A DNA stretch of 17,017 bases from CAZUHN01 sp964620535 (GTDB taxonomy: Bacteria; UBA8248), in the NCBI GenBank assembly GCA_964620535.1, contig CAZUHN010000250.1, positions 1 through 17,017 of the forward strand, read 5' to 3'. Positions 7,899 to 14,705 of the stretch are shown here, piece after piece; the stretch's first letter is position 1; the number at the start of each line of letters is the position of its first letter. The position numbers were made by a program, and so were the translations under genes. The notes below the pieces were generated by a model that was given only the letters and a program-made list of their open reading frames with translations, had not been told where the DNA came from and made no database searches.

Positions 7899-8924
7899 TT
7901 ATCCCTCGGCGGGCGCGGGCGCTACGGGCGCCTGCGGGAACCCCGCCGCCGCGTGCACGAGCCGCATGGTGGCCTGCGCTTCGGCCCGGGCCCGGGCGCC
8001 GCCACCGGCAAGAACCGTTTCCACGTAACTCGGATCCTTTTCCATCCGCTTCCTCTCTTCCCGATAGGACCGGAAATATTCCTCGATTCTTTCGTGGAGC
8101 ATTTTCTTGGCGTCCCCGTATCCGAATCCTCCGGCGAGATACCGCCCGCGCATCTCCTCCCGCTCTTTCTCGCCGGCGATGAGGCTATAGATCGCGAAGA
8201 CGTTGCACTTGTCCGGATCCTTGGGCGCTTCGAGCGAGGTCGAGTCGGTCACGATGGACATCACCTTTTTCTTGAGCGATTTCCCCTCATCGAAAATATC
8301 GATGGTGTTGTCGTAGCTCTTGCTCATCTTCTGACCGTCGATCCCCGGCACCTTGGCGCCTGTGTCCAGGCGGTGGACGGGAATCGAAAGGGTTTCCCCG
8401 TAAGTGCGGTTGAACGCCTGCGCCATGTCCCGCGTCATCTCGACGTGCTGAACCTGGTCCTCGCCAACGGGAACGACGTTCGAGCGGTAAATGAGAATGT
8501 CGGCCGCCATCAGGACAGGATAGAAGTACAGGCCCATCGTTGCGGAAACCCCCCGATGCACTTTGTCCTTGTAGGAGGTGGCCCGGTCGAGAAGCCCCTT
8601 GGGGGTGACGCAGGAAAGAATCCAGGCGAGCTCAGCCACCTCCGGCACGTCCGACTGGCGGAAGAAGACGGCGCGCTTCGGGTCCAGGCCGAGCGCCAGG
8701 TAGTCGAGCGCGACATCGCGCACCAGCCCGGCCATCTCCTCCGGGTCCTGGACGGTGGTCTGGGCGTGATAGTTGGCGATGAAATAGAAAGCCTCCCCTT
8801 CCTCCTGAAGCTCGATGTGCTGCTTCAGGGCGCCGAAGTGGTTTCCCAAGTGGAGCTTCCCCGAGGGCTGCACCCCCGAGAGGAAGCGAACCTTTTTCCC
8901 CGCCTTCACCGGGCCGCTCGCCAT
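7899..8924 (-). CDS. trpS: Tryptophanyl-tRNA synthetase
   Basis: This class I synthetase charges tRNA-Trp. I choose the ATG at 8924 (341 aa) because GGGTGAGG lies just ahead of it; an in-frame TTG at 8939 would add five residues. The HIGH-like motif is GVQPSGKLHLGNHFGAL (HLGN, 25-28). The fold continues with FYFIANYHAQT, the substrate stretch YFYPVLMAADILIY with VPVGEDQVQHVEMTRDMA, and ends the catalytic core with KMSKSYDNTIDIF (KMSKS, 199-203). The C-terminal anticodon region has ILLIAGEKE-like and AQATMRLVH-like helices. It lies 39 bp downstream of the M50 protease gene and 17 bp ahead of ileS, so the three are probably co-transcribed. Confidence 0.96.
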   Translation of the reverse strand: MASGPVKAGKKVRFLSGVQPSGKLHLGNHFGALKQHIELQEEGEAFYFIANYHAQTTVQDPEEMAGLVRDVALDYLALGLDPKRAVFFRQSDVPEVAELAWILSCVTPKGLLDRATSYKDKVHRGVSATMGLYFYPVLMAADILIYRSNVVPVGEDQVQHVEMTRDMAQAFNRTYGETLSIPVHRLDTGAKVPGIDGQKMSKSYDNTIDIFDEGKSLKKKVMSIVTDSTSLEAPKDPDKCNVFAIYSLIAGEKEREEMRGRYLAGGFGYGDAKKMLHERIEEYFRSYREERKRMEKDPSYVETVLAGGGARARAEAQATMRLVHAAAGFPQAPVAPAPAEG

Positions 8925-8963
8925 TTCCGCCTCACCCAACGCCGCCGGCGCATATCGGCTTCA

Positions 8964-9632
8964 CTACATGCCGGTAAGCTGAAGCAACGCCCGCACCACC
9001 GCCAGCTCGACAGACCGCAAAACAAGGAATATCGGCCACATGATGGTACGCAGAAGATCCAAAAATATCAGTCCCAGGACGATGAAAAACCCGTAGGGCT
9101 CCATATGGGAGTATCGCCAAGCCAACTTCCTCGGCAAGAGGCCAACCAGAATCCGCCCGCCGTCGAAGGGAAGGATGGGTATCAGGTTGAAGGATGCGAG
9201 GGCGGTGTTGATCAGGAAACTGACGCGCAGCATAAGTGCGACCGGTTCGCCCACCGTCCCCGTTGCCAGGCCGAAACGCTGAATTTGACGCAAGAGAACC
9301 AAGCTGGCAATGGCCAGAACGAAATTCGTCGCCGGGCCCGCCACCGCCACCCACATCATATCCCGCCGGGGGTTCGCGAAGTTCTGCGGGTTCACCGGCA
9401 CGGGCTTCGCCCAGCCAAAACCCGTCCCCGCCGCTATCGAGATGGCGAAGGCGAGCGTCCCCATCGGGTCCAGGTGGACGATCGGATTCAGGTTCAGTCT
9501 TCCCAGCATCCGGGCGGTCGGGTCGCCCAGCCTGTCGGCCATCCAGCCGTGCGCCACTTCGTGGAAGCTCAACGCCAACAAAATAGCCGGCAAGGCGACC
9601 ACCAGCTGCTGCAAATAATCCGCTGAGAACAA
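8964..9632 (-). CDS. Site-2 protease family (M50) membrane metalloprotease
   Basis: This is a short intramembrane zinc metalloprotease of the group often found next to trpS. The 222-aa protein has the zinc motif HEVAHG (His24, Glu25, His28) in the first membrane helix. LNPIVHLDPMGT comes next, then NPRRDMMWVAVAGPATNFVL in the middle and NLIPILPFDGGRIL with the third ligand Asp near the C-terminal half. At least four hydrophobic segments are visible. The start is probably the TTG at 9632, because TAAGGGG lies about six bases upstream and no ATG fits. The family has no PDZ domain here. Natural substrates are generally unknown for this subgroup. Confidence 0.92.
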   Translation of the reverse strand: MFSADYLQQLVVALPAILLALSFHEVAHGWMADRLGDPTARMLGRLNLNPIVHLDPMGTLAFAISIAAGTGFGWAKPVPVNPQNFANPRRDMMWVAVAGPATNFVLAIASLVLLRQIQRFGLATGTVGEPVALMLRVSFLINTALASFNLIPILPFDGGRILVGLLPRKLAWRYSHMEPYGFFIVLGLIFLDLLRTIMWPIFLVLRSVELAVVRALLQLTGM

Positions 9633-9927
9633 AACAACCCCTTACCTTCAGACTCGATGGCGGAAACCCGGCTGGCCCCCTGCTCACCATAAGGGGCCGC
9701 AATCTTTTCTTCAGCCGGGGCAGGCGGCATATCCAGCCGAAACGGGAGGGATTCTAAGGACTTGCAGAGGGAGTCGTCAACGGAGCGCTGCCCACCGGGA
9801 AGATGCCTGGAGTAAGGATATCAGGAATCCCATGTGAGTCCGGCGGAGATAATCCAATAAAAACCAACTCCCGGAAGGGAGCCGGCTCTTTTGTTTCGCC
9901 GGCGCGGCGGAGGGAGGCCGCCCCCGG
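9633..9927. other. Intergenic space between the M50 gene and the lyase remnant
   Basis: About 295 bp separate the minus-strand M50 gene from the plus-strand remnant. It holds two small hairpin-capable stretches (CTCCC GGAA GGGAG near 9870, and GCCGGC twice around a T-rich loop at about 9880-9905). I find no recognisable protein homology in any frame and no clear promoter. If the lyase gene was once full length here, its N-terminal part has been deleted rather than just frameshifted. Confidence 0.5.
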
Positions 9928-10195
9928 CCCGCTCCTGGCCAACATGGCCGACTTCGGCAATACGCCCCATATTTCCGCCGCCGAGTTCGAGCAGATGGGC
10001 TTCCGCTTCGTCATCTTCCCGGGCGTCGTCCTCCGCGCGATGATCATGGCGGGGGAGGAAATGCTCGGCGAGCTCAAGGAAAAGGGAACCCAGCGCGAAT
10101 TCCTGGACCAGATGATGACGCGCGAAAGGCAAAACGAACTGCTCGATTACCAGGCATACTTCGAAATCGAGAAAAAATACATTCCGGGCGAATGA
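9928..10195 (+). pseudogene. C-terminal remnant of an isocitrate lyase/PEP mutase family protein
   Basis: The frame ending at 10195 reads PLLANMADFGNTPHISAAEF, then QMGFRFVIFPGVVLRAM, GEEMLGELKEKGTQ and ending in AYFEIEKKYIPGE. This matches the last quarter of 2-methylisocitrate lyase/oxaloacetate decarboxylase-like enzymes, where a LLANM-type strand is followed by SAAEL, GFKIVIYP and a helical tail. The catalytic barrel with the KKCGH-like loop and the metal-binding Asp residues is missing. The open frame continues upstream to an ATG at 9803, but those 42 residues do not look like the family and lack a convincing ribosome site. I read it as a degraded gene. A functional 130-aa protein is possible but unlikely. 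It is convergent with mqnD, 9 bp apart. Confidence 0.75.
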
Positions 10196-10204
10196 TCGCC
10201 CCCC

Positions 10205-11050
10205 TCACGATCCCACGAACTCCGGCTCCACTCTATTAGGAATGAGACCCGCCTCCGCCGCGCGGTGAAGGAGGGTCCGCACCGCCCCTTCCCCCGCCAC
10301 GCCGTAGGCGCGGGTCCAGTCGTTCACGTACATCCCCACAAAAGTATCCGCTTTCTCCCGGGGCAGGTCCCGCGCATAGACCATCGCGTGATCGAGTGCC
10401 TCCTCCCGGTGTGCGAGGGCGTATTCGATGCTCTTCCGGAGGAGGAGGCTGACCTCGCGGACGGTTTCCTCGCCGAGATCCTTGCGAATCACGTTGCAGC
10501 CGAGCGGGAGGGGGTCTCCCGTTTCCCGCTTCCACCAGGCACCGAGGTCCTCGATCAAGCGAAAACCTTCATCTTGATAGGTAATCTGGCCCTCGTGGAT
10601 GAGGAGGCCCGCGAGGACGTTTCCCCCTTTTACCTCGTCCATGATCCGGTCGAAGGGGACCACCCGGTGGCGCGGCTCGGCCCCGCCCAGGTAGAGCCGG
10701 AAGGTGAGATAGGAGGTCGTCAGGAGGCCCGGCACCGCGATTTCCACCTCCGGGAGCCTCTCCGGCTCGAGCGGCTCCATTGACACCACGATGGGGCCGT
10801 AGCCGTCCCCGAAGCTCGCCCCGTGGGGGAGAATGGCGTAGCGGTCCGCCAGATGGCAGTAGGCGTGAAAGCTGACGGCACTGACCTCGTACTTTCCCTC
10901 GAAGGCGGCCTGGTTGAGGGACTCGATGTCGCGCAGCTCGTGGACGAACTCGAACCCGCCCGTGTCCACCTTGCCGTTCGCCAGGGCGTGAAACATGAAG
11001 GCGTCGTCGGAGTCCGGGCTGTGCGCGATGTGGATCTTGGTCGGGGACAA
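10205..11050 (-). CDS. mqnD: MqnD-like 1,4-dihydroxy-6-naphthoate synthase
   Basis: This is a periplasmic-binding-fold enzyme of the MqnA/MqnD family. MqnD converts cyclic dehypoxanthinyl futalosine to 1,4-dihydroxy-6-naphthoate in the futalosine route to menaquinone. The 281-aa protein starts KIHIAHSPDSDDAFMFHAL (5-23), the strongly conserved opening of MqnD-type proteins, and continues with EVSAVSFHAYCHLADRYAIL, SFGDGYGPIVV and LLIHEGQITYQ. There is no signal peptide, as expected for the cytosolic enzyme. The start is TTG at 11050 with GAGG five bases ahead; no upstream ATG fits. The M42 peptidase gene ends 11 bp upstream. Family members of unknown function share this fold, so the exact substrate is inferred. 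Confidence 0.82.
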   Translation of the reverse strand: MSPTKIHIAHSPDSDDAFMFHALANGKVDTGGFEFVHELRDIESLNQAAFEGKYEVSAVSFHAYCHLADRYAILPHGASFGDGYGPIVVSMEPLEPERLPEVEIAVPGLLTTSYLTFRLYLGGAEPRHRVVPFDRIMDEVKGGNVLAGLLIHEGQITYQDEGFRLIEDLGAWWKRETGDPLPLGCNVIRKDLGEETVREVSLLLRKSIEYALAHREEALDHAMVYARDLPREKADTFVGMYVNDWTRAYGVAGEGAVRTLLHRAAEAGLIPNRVEPEFVGS

Positions 11051-11061
11051 AAGAGCCTCGC

Positions 11062-12180
11062 CTATTTATTGTGGTCTATCACCGAGGGCGGCAGTTTCCC
11101 CTCAGCGGCGGCGCGGAGAAGGGTCGCGACAAGGGCGGCCATATCTTCGAGATCCCTTTCCATGAATAACTCGACGGGGCTGTGGGCGTAGCGCCGGGGA
11201 AGGTTGACGTTGGCCGTGGGAATCCCCCCGGGCCGGGACCGGCTGAGGGTCGCGGCGTCCGTGAAGGTGCCCATGAAAACGTCCTCCTGCAGCGGCACCC
11301 CCGCCGCCTCCGCCGCCCCGCGGACAAAATCGAACATTCCTTTCGGGATGATGTGGCCAAGTGGGCTGCCCCGGAACTGATCGTGCCTTCGGAGCACGGG
11401 TCCGCCTCCCAACAGAACGCCGCACGCGTATCCTCCCTCCGCCGAATCCGAGGCGGGCATGGTGTCGAGCACGAGAGCGGCGTCCGGCGGGGGACCCCCG
11501 CAGGCCGTTTCCGCCGAGAGAACAGACGCCCCCCGCGCACCGACCTCCTCCTGGACGCAAAAGGCCACGGTGAGGGTAAGCCGATCCTTTAATACCTCTG
11601 CGTTCTGCAGGGCTTCGACGCAAAGGGCGCACCCGACGCGGTTGTCCACCGCCTTCGACTTCCACGCCCCCCCACCCAACGCCTCGAAGGGCCCGACGAA
11701 AACGGCGAGAGTGCCCGGCCTGATCCCCAAGGCGCGCACTGCCTCTCCATCACCAAGTCCCGTGTCGATCCACATCTGGGAAGGAGTGGGATGCTCCTGG
11801 CCTTGGAGGGCCTGGAGGTGGCCCGCGGTGATGTTTACGACGCCGCGGTGCAACGCGCCGTCCTCTGTGAGCAGGTCCACTTCCCTCCCTGGCAGGACGG
11901 CGTCCGCCACGAGTCCCACCTTCTCGAAGCGCACGGCGCCGCCCGGTTCCACCCCACGCACCACGAGGCCCACCTCATCCATGTGGCACTCGATGAGAAG
12001 ATGAGGGGCGCCCTCGGCCCCCCGCCGTTGGGCGATGAGGTTTCCGATAGCGTCCTCCCGCAGGACTCCCGCCGCCGGACGGAGCATCTCCGCCAAGGCC
12101 AGACGCACCGCCGCTTCCCGGCCCGGTGGACCGGGAAGCGCGGCCAGCGCATGTATGCGTTCTATGAGGGGTGAACCCAT
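11062..12180 (-). CDS. M42 family metallopeptidase (glutamyl aminopeptidase/endoglucanase-like)
   Basis: This is a di-metal, cocatalytic aminopeptidase of the M42 (FrvX/YsdC/TET) family, usually a large cytosolic self-compartmentalising oligomer that trims peptides. At 372 aa the length is normal. Metal and catalytic residues can be assigned by motif: CHMDEVG (His66, Asp68), KAVDNRVGC (Asp179), CVQEEVGARGA (Glu211 general base, Glu212 ligand), LDTMPASD (Asp239) and RRYAHSPVE (His333). The first motif has Cys where Ala or Gly is usual. The N-terminal half contains the inserted PDZ-like domain typical of the family. The ATG at 12180 lies 10 bp after the cyclase stop; no good ribosome site is seen, suggesting coupling. 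Confidence 0.93.
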   Translation of the reverse strand: MGSPLIERIHALAALPGPPGREAAVRLALAEMLRPAAGVLREDAIGNLIAQRRGAEGAPHLLIECHMDEVGLVVRGVEPGGAVRFEKVGLVADAVLPGREVDLLTEDGALHRGVVNITAGHLQALQGQEHPTPSQMWIDTGLGDGEAVRALGIRPGTLAVFVGPFEALGGGAWKSKAVDNRVGCALCVEALQNAEVLKDRLTLTVAFCVQEEVGARGASVLSAETACGGPPPDAALVLDTMPASDSAEGGYACGVLLGGGPVLRRHDQFRGSPLGHIIPKGMFDFVRGAAEAAGVPLQEDVFMGTFTDAATLSRSRPGGIPTANVNLPRRYAHSPVELFMERDLEDMAALVATLLRAAAEGKLPPSVIDHNK

Positions 12181-12190
12181 CCGCGAAAGG

Positions 12191-12862
12191 TCAATCCACG
12201 ACGGCGACGGCCCGCGCGGGCGCGGCTTCGGCGTCCATGATCTTGATCGGGAGGGCCATCATGAAAAACCGCTCCTGGCCGATCTGATCCAGGTTATCGA
12301 GCCCTTCGATGAGGAGAACGCCGTTGCCCAACATGATGTGATGCACCTTGAACTCGGTCGAGTTGAAATCCGTTCGGCGGGCGTCGTATTCCTCGAAAAA
12401 GTCGAAGGCGATGGCCTTGGGCTTGCGGTCAACAAGCCACTGGGCGGCCGACTCATCAATATAGGGCGACTCGGTGTAGTACTCAAGCGTGCCGAACATC
12501 TTTTTTCCCCAGTCCGTCCTCAAGAGAATGATATCGCCCGGCTTGCATTTGTCCTTAAATCTCTCAAGGTTCTTGCCGGTGATGACGGCGTTCGGCTCGC
12601 CCATTTCGGTGAGGTCCAGCATGATCGTTTCACCCATGTACCGATGGATGTCGATCTCGCCGACTTGGGGGGCATTCTTTTCAACGTGAAGGGTGCTGTC
12701 GACGTGGGTGCCGGTGTGGGCGCTGAGTTCGAGCCAGGTCGCCTGCCAGTGATGGAGGTCCGGCCCCCTGAACGCCGTTGTGTGTTTCACTTTTTGGGGC
12801 ACGCCCGGCGGGATCGGAACCTCGCTTTGGATTTTACAGCTGATATCGATATATCGGGGCAT
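12191..12862 (-). CDS. Cyclase family (kynurenine formamidase-like) metal-dependent hydrolase
   Basis: The 223-aa protein belongs to the cyclase family, which includes bacterial kynurenine formamidase (KynB) and isatin hydrolase. The signature HTGTHVDSTLH (His49, His53, Asp55, His59) supplies the metal ligands. Other family landmarks are IDISCKIQSEVPIPPG at the N-terminus, GDIILLRTDWGKK, the SPYIDESAAQWLVDRKPKAI stretch and LIEGLDNLDQI near the C-terminus. The ATG at 12862 follows a strong GGAGGAGGG site. It is the first gene of a tight cyclase-M42-mqnD run. No tryptophan-catabolism genes are nearby, so the substrate remains open. Confidence 0.9.
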   Translation of the reverse strand: MPRYIDISCKIQSEVPIPPGVPQKVKHTTAFRGPDLHHWQATWLELSAHTGTHVDSTLHVEKNAPQVGEIDIHRYMGETIMLDLTEMGEPNAVITGKNLERFKDKCKPGDIILLRTDWGKKMFGTLEYYTESPYIDESAAQWLVDRKPKAIAFDFFEEYDARRTDFNSTEFKVHHIMLGNGVLLIEGLDNLDQIGQERFFMMALPIKIMDAEAAPARAVAVVD

Positions 12863-13038
12863 ACTCCCCTCCTCCGCGAAAAGGATCGGGGACCGTTTTA
12901 TTCAATCGAGATTTTCCCGTGTTATAAATGACCAATATATCGAAAAGTATTTTGCCACACGTCATATTCGATGCCAAGCCTGATCCGCTCCGCTGAATCG
13001 GAAGTATCCCAGGAACATTGCCGGAGGAGCCAACAAGG
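12863..13038. promoter_or_regulatory. AT-rich divergent promoter region
   Basis: This 176-bp space separates the divergent cyclase and selenoprotein genes and is much more AT-rich than its surroundings. On the minus strand TATAAC at 12921-12926 could be the -10 of the cyclase operon, giving a leader of about 50 nt; its -35 is poor. On the plus strand a GGAGGAG ribosome site at 13023-13029 precedes the ATG at 13039 by nine bases. I do not see a convincing plus-strand -35/-10 pair. Confidence 0.4.
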
Positions 13039-13700
13039 ATGGAACCCATCGAAGATGCCGCCGGGCCCGAGCGCCCCGCTCCGGACGCTCCCGTAGAGAA
13101 CGCGCACGGGGAGGCGGTCCGCCTATCGGAACTGTGGCGAGGATCCCGGCTGATCATCATCTCCTTGCGCCACCTCGGCTGAATGTTCTGCCGGGAACAG
13201 CTGACGCAGTTGCGGCAGAGTATGGAAGATTATAATAAGCAGGGCGTTCCGCTGGCCGCCGTGAGTCCCGCGGGCGGAAAACCAACGGGCGCCGTTTGCG
13301 GCATGCTGAACCTCGGTTATCCCTGTTACGGTGACTCCGCCGGAGAGGCCTACGAAGCGTTCGGGATCAAACAAGGGATTTTCGGCAATCTGGAGATAAT
13401 TAGCACACTCTATCCAATGATTTTCTCACCTTTTTGAGAAAGTTTTGGCAGGACCGTGCGGTTGGCGATAATCGCCGCTTGCCGGCCGCGTTCATCATCG
13501 ACCGTGGGGGAACGATCCGCTGGACTTGGCGCGGAAAAGACACGGCGGACAATGCCAGCACCGAAGACCCTCTGTCCGCCCTGGACAATTTAAATCTCTC
13601 TCAGTGGATTGGGATTATTGTTATTGATTTATCAAAAAACTGTTTTTCTTTCGCGCAGCGGCGACCGCCCACCGCTCGAGAAATTCCACCATCTTCTTGA
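13039..13700 (+). CDS. Predicted selenocysteine peroxiredoxin-like protein (AhpC/TSA, PRXL2/SelU-like), 3' end frameshifted
   Basis: This is a thioredoxin-fold redox protein of the peroxiredoxin-like (AhpC/TSA, FAM213/PRXL2) family. From the ATG at 13039 (GGAGGAG nine bases ahead) it reads HGEAVRLSELWRG, then LIIISLRHLG, a TGA codon at 13180-13182, and MFCREQLTQLRQ. The family has CxxC here (LRH.GCxxCRE), so the TGA replaces the first Cys as residue 48, giving UMFC with Cys51. The TGA is followed by a SECIS-like hairpin. The sequence goes on with the family segments VPLAAVSPAGGKPTG, YPCYGDSAGEAYEAFGIKQG, then stops at 13435 in this frame. The remaining domain resumes one base back in frame: GDNRRLPAAFIIDRGGTIRW and ADNASTEDPLSALDNL. 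The last 34 or so residues may not be native. Alternatives are a pseudogene carrying a nonsense change and an indel, or two sequencing errors. Confidence 0.65.
13183..13223 (+). promoter_or_regulatory. Candidate bacterial SECIS hairpin
   Basis: The RNA immediately 3' of the UGA folds well. Positions 13183-13193 pair with 13213-13223 as an unbroken 11-bp stem (two G-U pairs, and the perfect six CTGCCG/CGGCAG). Inside this are a GG/G internal loop, AAC/GUU (13196-13198 with 13209-13211), an A-A mismatch, GC/GC, and the apical loop UGAC at 13202-13205. A loop G lies about 23 nt from the UGA, similar to the distance in the E. coli fdhF SECIS. Bacterial SECIS elements lie inside the coding region just after the UGA, as here. 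The fold was done by hand, without an energy calculation. Confidence 0.6.
13429..13437 (+). other. -1 frameshift site at a T-run in the peroxiredoxin-like gene
   Basis: The codons CCT TTT TGA end the upstream frame, while the rest of the domain continues in the frame read after slipping back one base (TTT then TTG AGA AAG). The distance from GIKQG to GDNRRLP is then about 28 residues, which suits the family. Adding one T to the run of five would restore a single frame, so a missed homopolymer base is the simplest explanation. Slippage of the Phe tRNA on U-UUU before the stop is possible in principle. Confidence 0.6.
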
Positions 13701-13778
13701 TCGCCAATTGATCCGGGCCCGGCCGGAGGCGAATAAAAAATCATGCCCTTCCCCCGGACCTTCACCTACTCGATGCTT

Positions 13779-13795
13779 GCACGGTCTCACCGTGC
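13779..13795 (+). terminator. Terminator-like hairpin after the peroxiredoxin-like gene
   Basis: GCACGGT and ACCGTGC form a perfect 7-bp stem with a CTC loop, followed by the T-containing stretch TTCAAATTT. The tail is not a clean U-run, so termination would be weak. The position about 80 bp after the last stop of the frameshifted gene and before the GT2 gene suits a terminator. Confidence 0.35.
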
Positions 13796-13907
13796 TTCAA
13801 ATTTCAAACTAGCGCCCATCGCTCACACCAATAAACTTACGGATTTCTGATGAATCTTAATTTCACATTCGAAAACGGTCAATCGCTCAAACCGAAAATC
13901 TCCAAAA

Positions 13908-13937
13908 TTGACCCCCCCCGTCTCGGCGTGCTAGCTT
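13908..13937 (+). promoter_or_regulatory. Possible sigma-70-type promoter of the GT2 gene
   Basis: TTGACC (13908-13913) and an extended -10, TGcTAGCTT (TAGCTT at 13932-13937), are separated by 18 bp, about 60 bp before the GT2 start. The -35 matches five of six consensus bases; the -10 is weak apart from the TG extension. Confidence 0.35.
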
Positions 13938-13997
13938 CGCCCTCGAAAAGAGTACGGGCAATCTACGACAAGTTCGTTCTGAATCTTTGAGGCTTTC

Positions 13998-14705
13998 ATG
14001 AATGCGGCGTCCTCACATTCCCCTTTGCTGAGCGTGATCATTCCTTGCTACAACGAGCAGGATACGATTCGAGAAATCATCGAACAGGTTCGAAAGGTAC
14101 CGCTCCGCACCGAACTCATTGTCGTCAACGACGGGAGCACAGACGCCAGCGGGAAGATTCTCGCCGGGATGGATTCGGAGGGGCTCCTAGTTATCTCCCA
14201 CCCGAACAACATCGGGAAAGGTGCCGCGCTCTCCTCGGGCTTCGCCTTGGCCAAGGGCGATATTTTTGTCATTCAGGACGCGGATCTCGAATACGATCCG
14301 ATGGAACTGCCGGATCTTCTTGAACCAATCCGAAAGGGAGTGGCGGATGTCGTCTACGGGACGAGATTCGGGGGAAAACCTCAACGCGTCCACATGTTCT
14401 GGCACAAAATGGGAAATCGGCTTATCACTTTCTTAACCAATCTTCTCTACAACTGTACGCTGACCGACACGGAAACGGGTTACAAGATGTTCCGACGGGA
14501 AGTGGTGGAAGGAATTTCTCTCCGTGCGCGCCGGTTCGATGTTGAACCGGAATTAACGGTAAAAATCTTAAAAGCAAAAAAGTGGAGAATTTACGAACTG
14601 CCCATATCCTATTACGGGCGTTCGTACGAAGAAGGAAAAAAGATAACCTGGCGGGACGGCCTGATCGCGGTCTGGACCCTCATTCGCCTCAGATTTCGGG
14701 ACTGA
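13998..14705 (+). CDS. Family 2 glycosyltransferase, DPM1-like
   Basis: This is an inverting GT-A glycosyltransferase of 235 aa, similar to the short dolichyl/polyprenyl-phosphate sugar transferases. It begins LLSVIIPCYNEQDTIREIIE (10-29). VVNDGSTDASGKIL (42-55) and PNNIGKGAALSSGFALAKGD follow, then the metal-binding DXD as DADLEYDP (94-101). The acceptor loop reads YGTRFGG and DTETGYKMFRREV. No C-terminal membrane anchor follows the catalytic domain. The ATG at 13998 has GAGG six bases ahead. It appears to be transcribed alone. Likely roles are surface polysaccharide or glycolipid assembly; the donor sugar is not predictable. Confidence 0.92.
   Translation: MNAASSHSPLLSVIIPCYNEQDTIREIIEQVRKVPLRTELIVVNDGSTDASGKILAGMDSEGLLVISHPNNIGKGAALSSGFALAKGDIFVIQDADLEYDPMELPDLLEPIRKGVADVVYGTRFGGKPQRVHMFWHKMGNRLITFLTNLLYNCTLTDTETGYKMFRREVVEGISLRARRFDVEPELTVKILKAKKWRIYELPISYYGRSYEEGKKITWRDGLIAVWTLIRLRFRD

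Larger units (their letters stand above)
13701..13997. other. Gene-poor spacer ahead of the GT2 gene
   Basis: Nearly 300 bp without a gene I can support. The minus strand holds a short open stretch at about 13,620-13,735 with coding-like character (QLAIKKMVEFLERWAVAAAR) that lacks a start in its own frame; it may be the end of a decayed gene, but I do not recognise it. The segment also contains the hairpin at 13779-13795 and a promoter-like sequence at 13908-13937. Confidence 0.45.

Noticed and set aside
5977..9626. Long plus-strand open frames opposite ileS, trpS and the M50 gene (up to 683 codons)
   Set aside because: They are antisense to genes with full catalytic motifs; high GC at third positions removes stops from the opposite strand. 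No family motifs or ribosome sites support them.
13180..13182. TGA read as Trp or Gly through an alternative genetic code
   Set aside because: TGA ends ileS, the GT2 gene and others at natural lengths, and the family residue here is Cys.
13183..13437. A separate small gene starting at the ATG just after the TGA
   Set aside because: It has no ribosome site, would begin in the middle of the thioredoxin fold, and the upstream 47 codons match the same domain.
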